A stretch of DNA of 64,000 nucleotides from Planktotalea sp. Its GTDB lineage: Bacteria; Pseudomonadota; Alphaproteobacteria; Rhodobacterales; Rhodobacteraceae. A model generated the notes under the pieces. The model searched no databases. It was not told the DNA's origin and saw only the letters and a list, made by a program, of their open reading frames with translations. How positions within the stretch are numbered: position 1 is the first letter of the stretch; each line of letters opens with the position of its first letter. The stretch lies in the NCBI RefSeq assembly GCF_018607995.1, contig NZ_JABBAL010000015.1, forward strand, positions 1 through 64,000, written 5' to 3'. Shown piece by piece: positions 63,968-64,000 of the stretch. A program made the position numbers and the translations under genes.

Positions 63968-64000
63968 GCGACATCTCCCATAAGTCCAGGATTGAGTATG
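63964..64000 (-). CDS. glcE: Glycolate oxidase FAD-binding subunit, 3' end only
   Basis: The last eleven codons and stop of a gene that runs past the right edge. The peptide ILNPGLMGDVA is the typical C-terminal end of the GlcE/GlcD FAD-linked oxidase subunits (F-P-x-G-ILNPG). The TGA stop overlaps the glcF start by four bases. The gene is assigned by this overlap and by the glcDEF order in relatives. Confidence 0.75.
   Translation of the reverse strand, partial: ILNPGLMGDVA

Noticed and set aside
1-64000. CRISPR array, prophage, toxin-antitoxin or defence island
   Set aside because: No regularly spaced repeats, integrase, phage structural genes or paired toxin genes were found; genes are typical roseobacter chromosomal genes.
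1-64000. tRNA or rRNA genes
   Set aside because: No cloverleaf with a GTTCGA-type T arm or rRNA core sequence was recognised in the gaps; this was a visual scan only.

Overview
The window looks like chromosomal DNA of a marine alphaproteobacterium of the Roseobacter group (Rhodobacterales). This rests on gene content and order: DUF2794, DUF721/DciA and Hint-domain proteins of roseobacter type, the block rppH - S41 protease - envC - gpmI - rlmH - rsfS, leuC - small secreted protein - leuD - leuB, and the xseB - ispA - dxs - cytochrome P450 cluster. I cannot name a genus. I found no rRNA, tRNA, CRISPR array, prophage or intact insertion sequence.

Layout. 0-9 kb: start of a TRAP solute-binding protein gene diverging from a GMC oxidoreductase; alkB (broken) behind mutY; a DciA/DsbA/CoA-transferase block; MFS transporter; asd. 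9-11.3 kb: a decayed sbtAB bicarbonate-uptake pair next to an intact beta-carbonic anhydrase. 11.4-17.8 kb: aminopeptidase, NlpC/P60, GNAT, ureohydrolase, LOG-family protein and dapD. 17.9-21.1 kb: three degraded genes in a row (glutamate-receptor-like channel protein, Hint protein, choice-of-anchor L protein). 21.3-27.4 kb: dapE, GNAT, DUF2064, rnr, lytic transglycosylase. 27.4-34.8 kb: envelope and RNA genes (rppH, S41 protease, gpmI, rlmH, rsfS) mixed with broken genes (envC, DUF4188, DUF1304, a secreted protein). 35-40 kb: heparin-lyase-like lipoprotein, broken mscS, a BKACE plus formylglycine-generating-enzyme operon, SDR. 40-44.6 kb: leucine genes. 44.7-51.2 kb: DMT transporter, SGNH hydrolase and a complete polyamine-type ABC operon. 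51.2-61.1 kb: ilvE diverging from marR and a response regulator, histone-deacetylase-like enzyme, xseB, ispA, dxs, P450, and an ECF sigma factor with a membrane-anchored VWA protein. 61-64 kb: Hsp20, trypsin-like protease, glcF and the end of glcE.

Functionally the intact genes are mostly core: lysine/diaminopimelate (asd, dapD, dapE), leucine and branched-chain amino acids (leuBCD, ilvE), isoprenoids (dxs, ispA), RNA turnover and ribosome assembly (rnr, rppH, rlmH, rsfS).

The most striking property of the window is its pseudogene load. By comparing reading frames against remembered family sequences I find about twelve broken or remnant genes: alkB, sbtA, sbtB, an ionotropic-receptor-like protein, a Hint protein, a choice-of-anchor L protein, a small secreted protein, DUF4188, DUF1304, envC, mscS and a LysR fragment. 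All are accessory or dispensable functions, while essential genes are intact. Many lesions are point nonsense changes that fit TGG to TAG/TGA or CAA to TAA, not only single-base indels, so sequencing error alone does not explain them. This suggests a lineage that is losing genes. I did not find a clearly new multi-gene system; the best candidate for new biology is the overlapping ECF sigma/VWA pair, in which the VWA protein may double as an anti-sigma factor.
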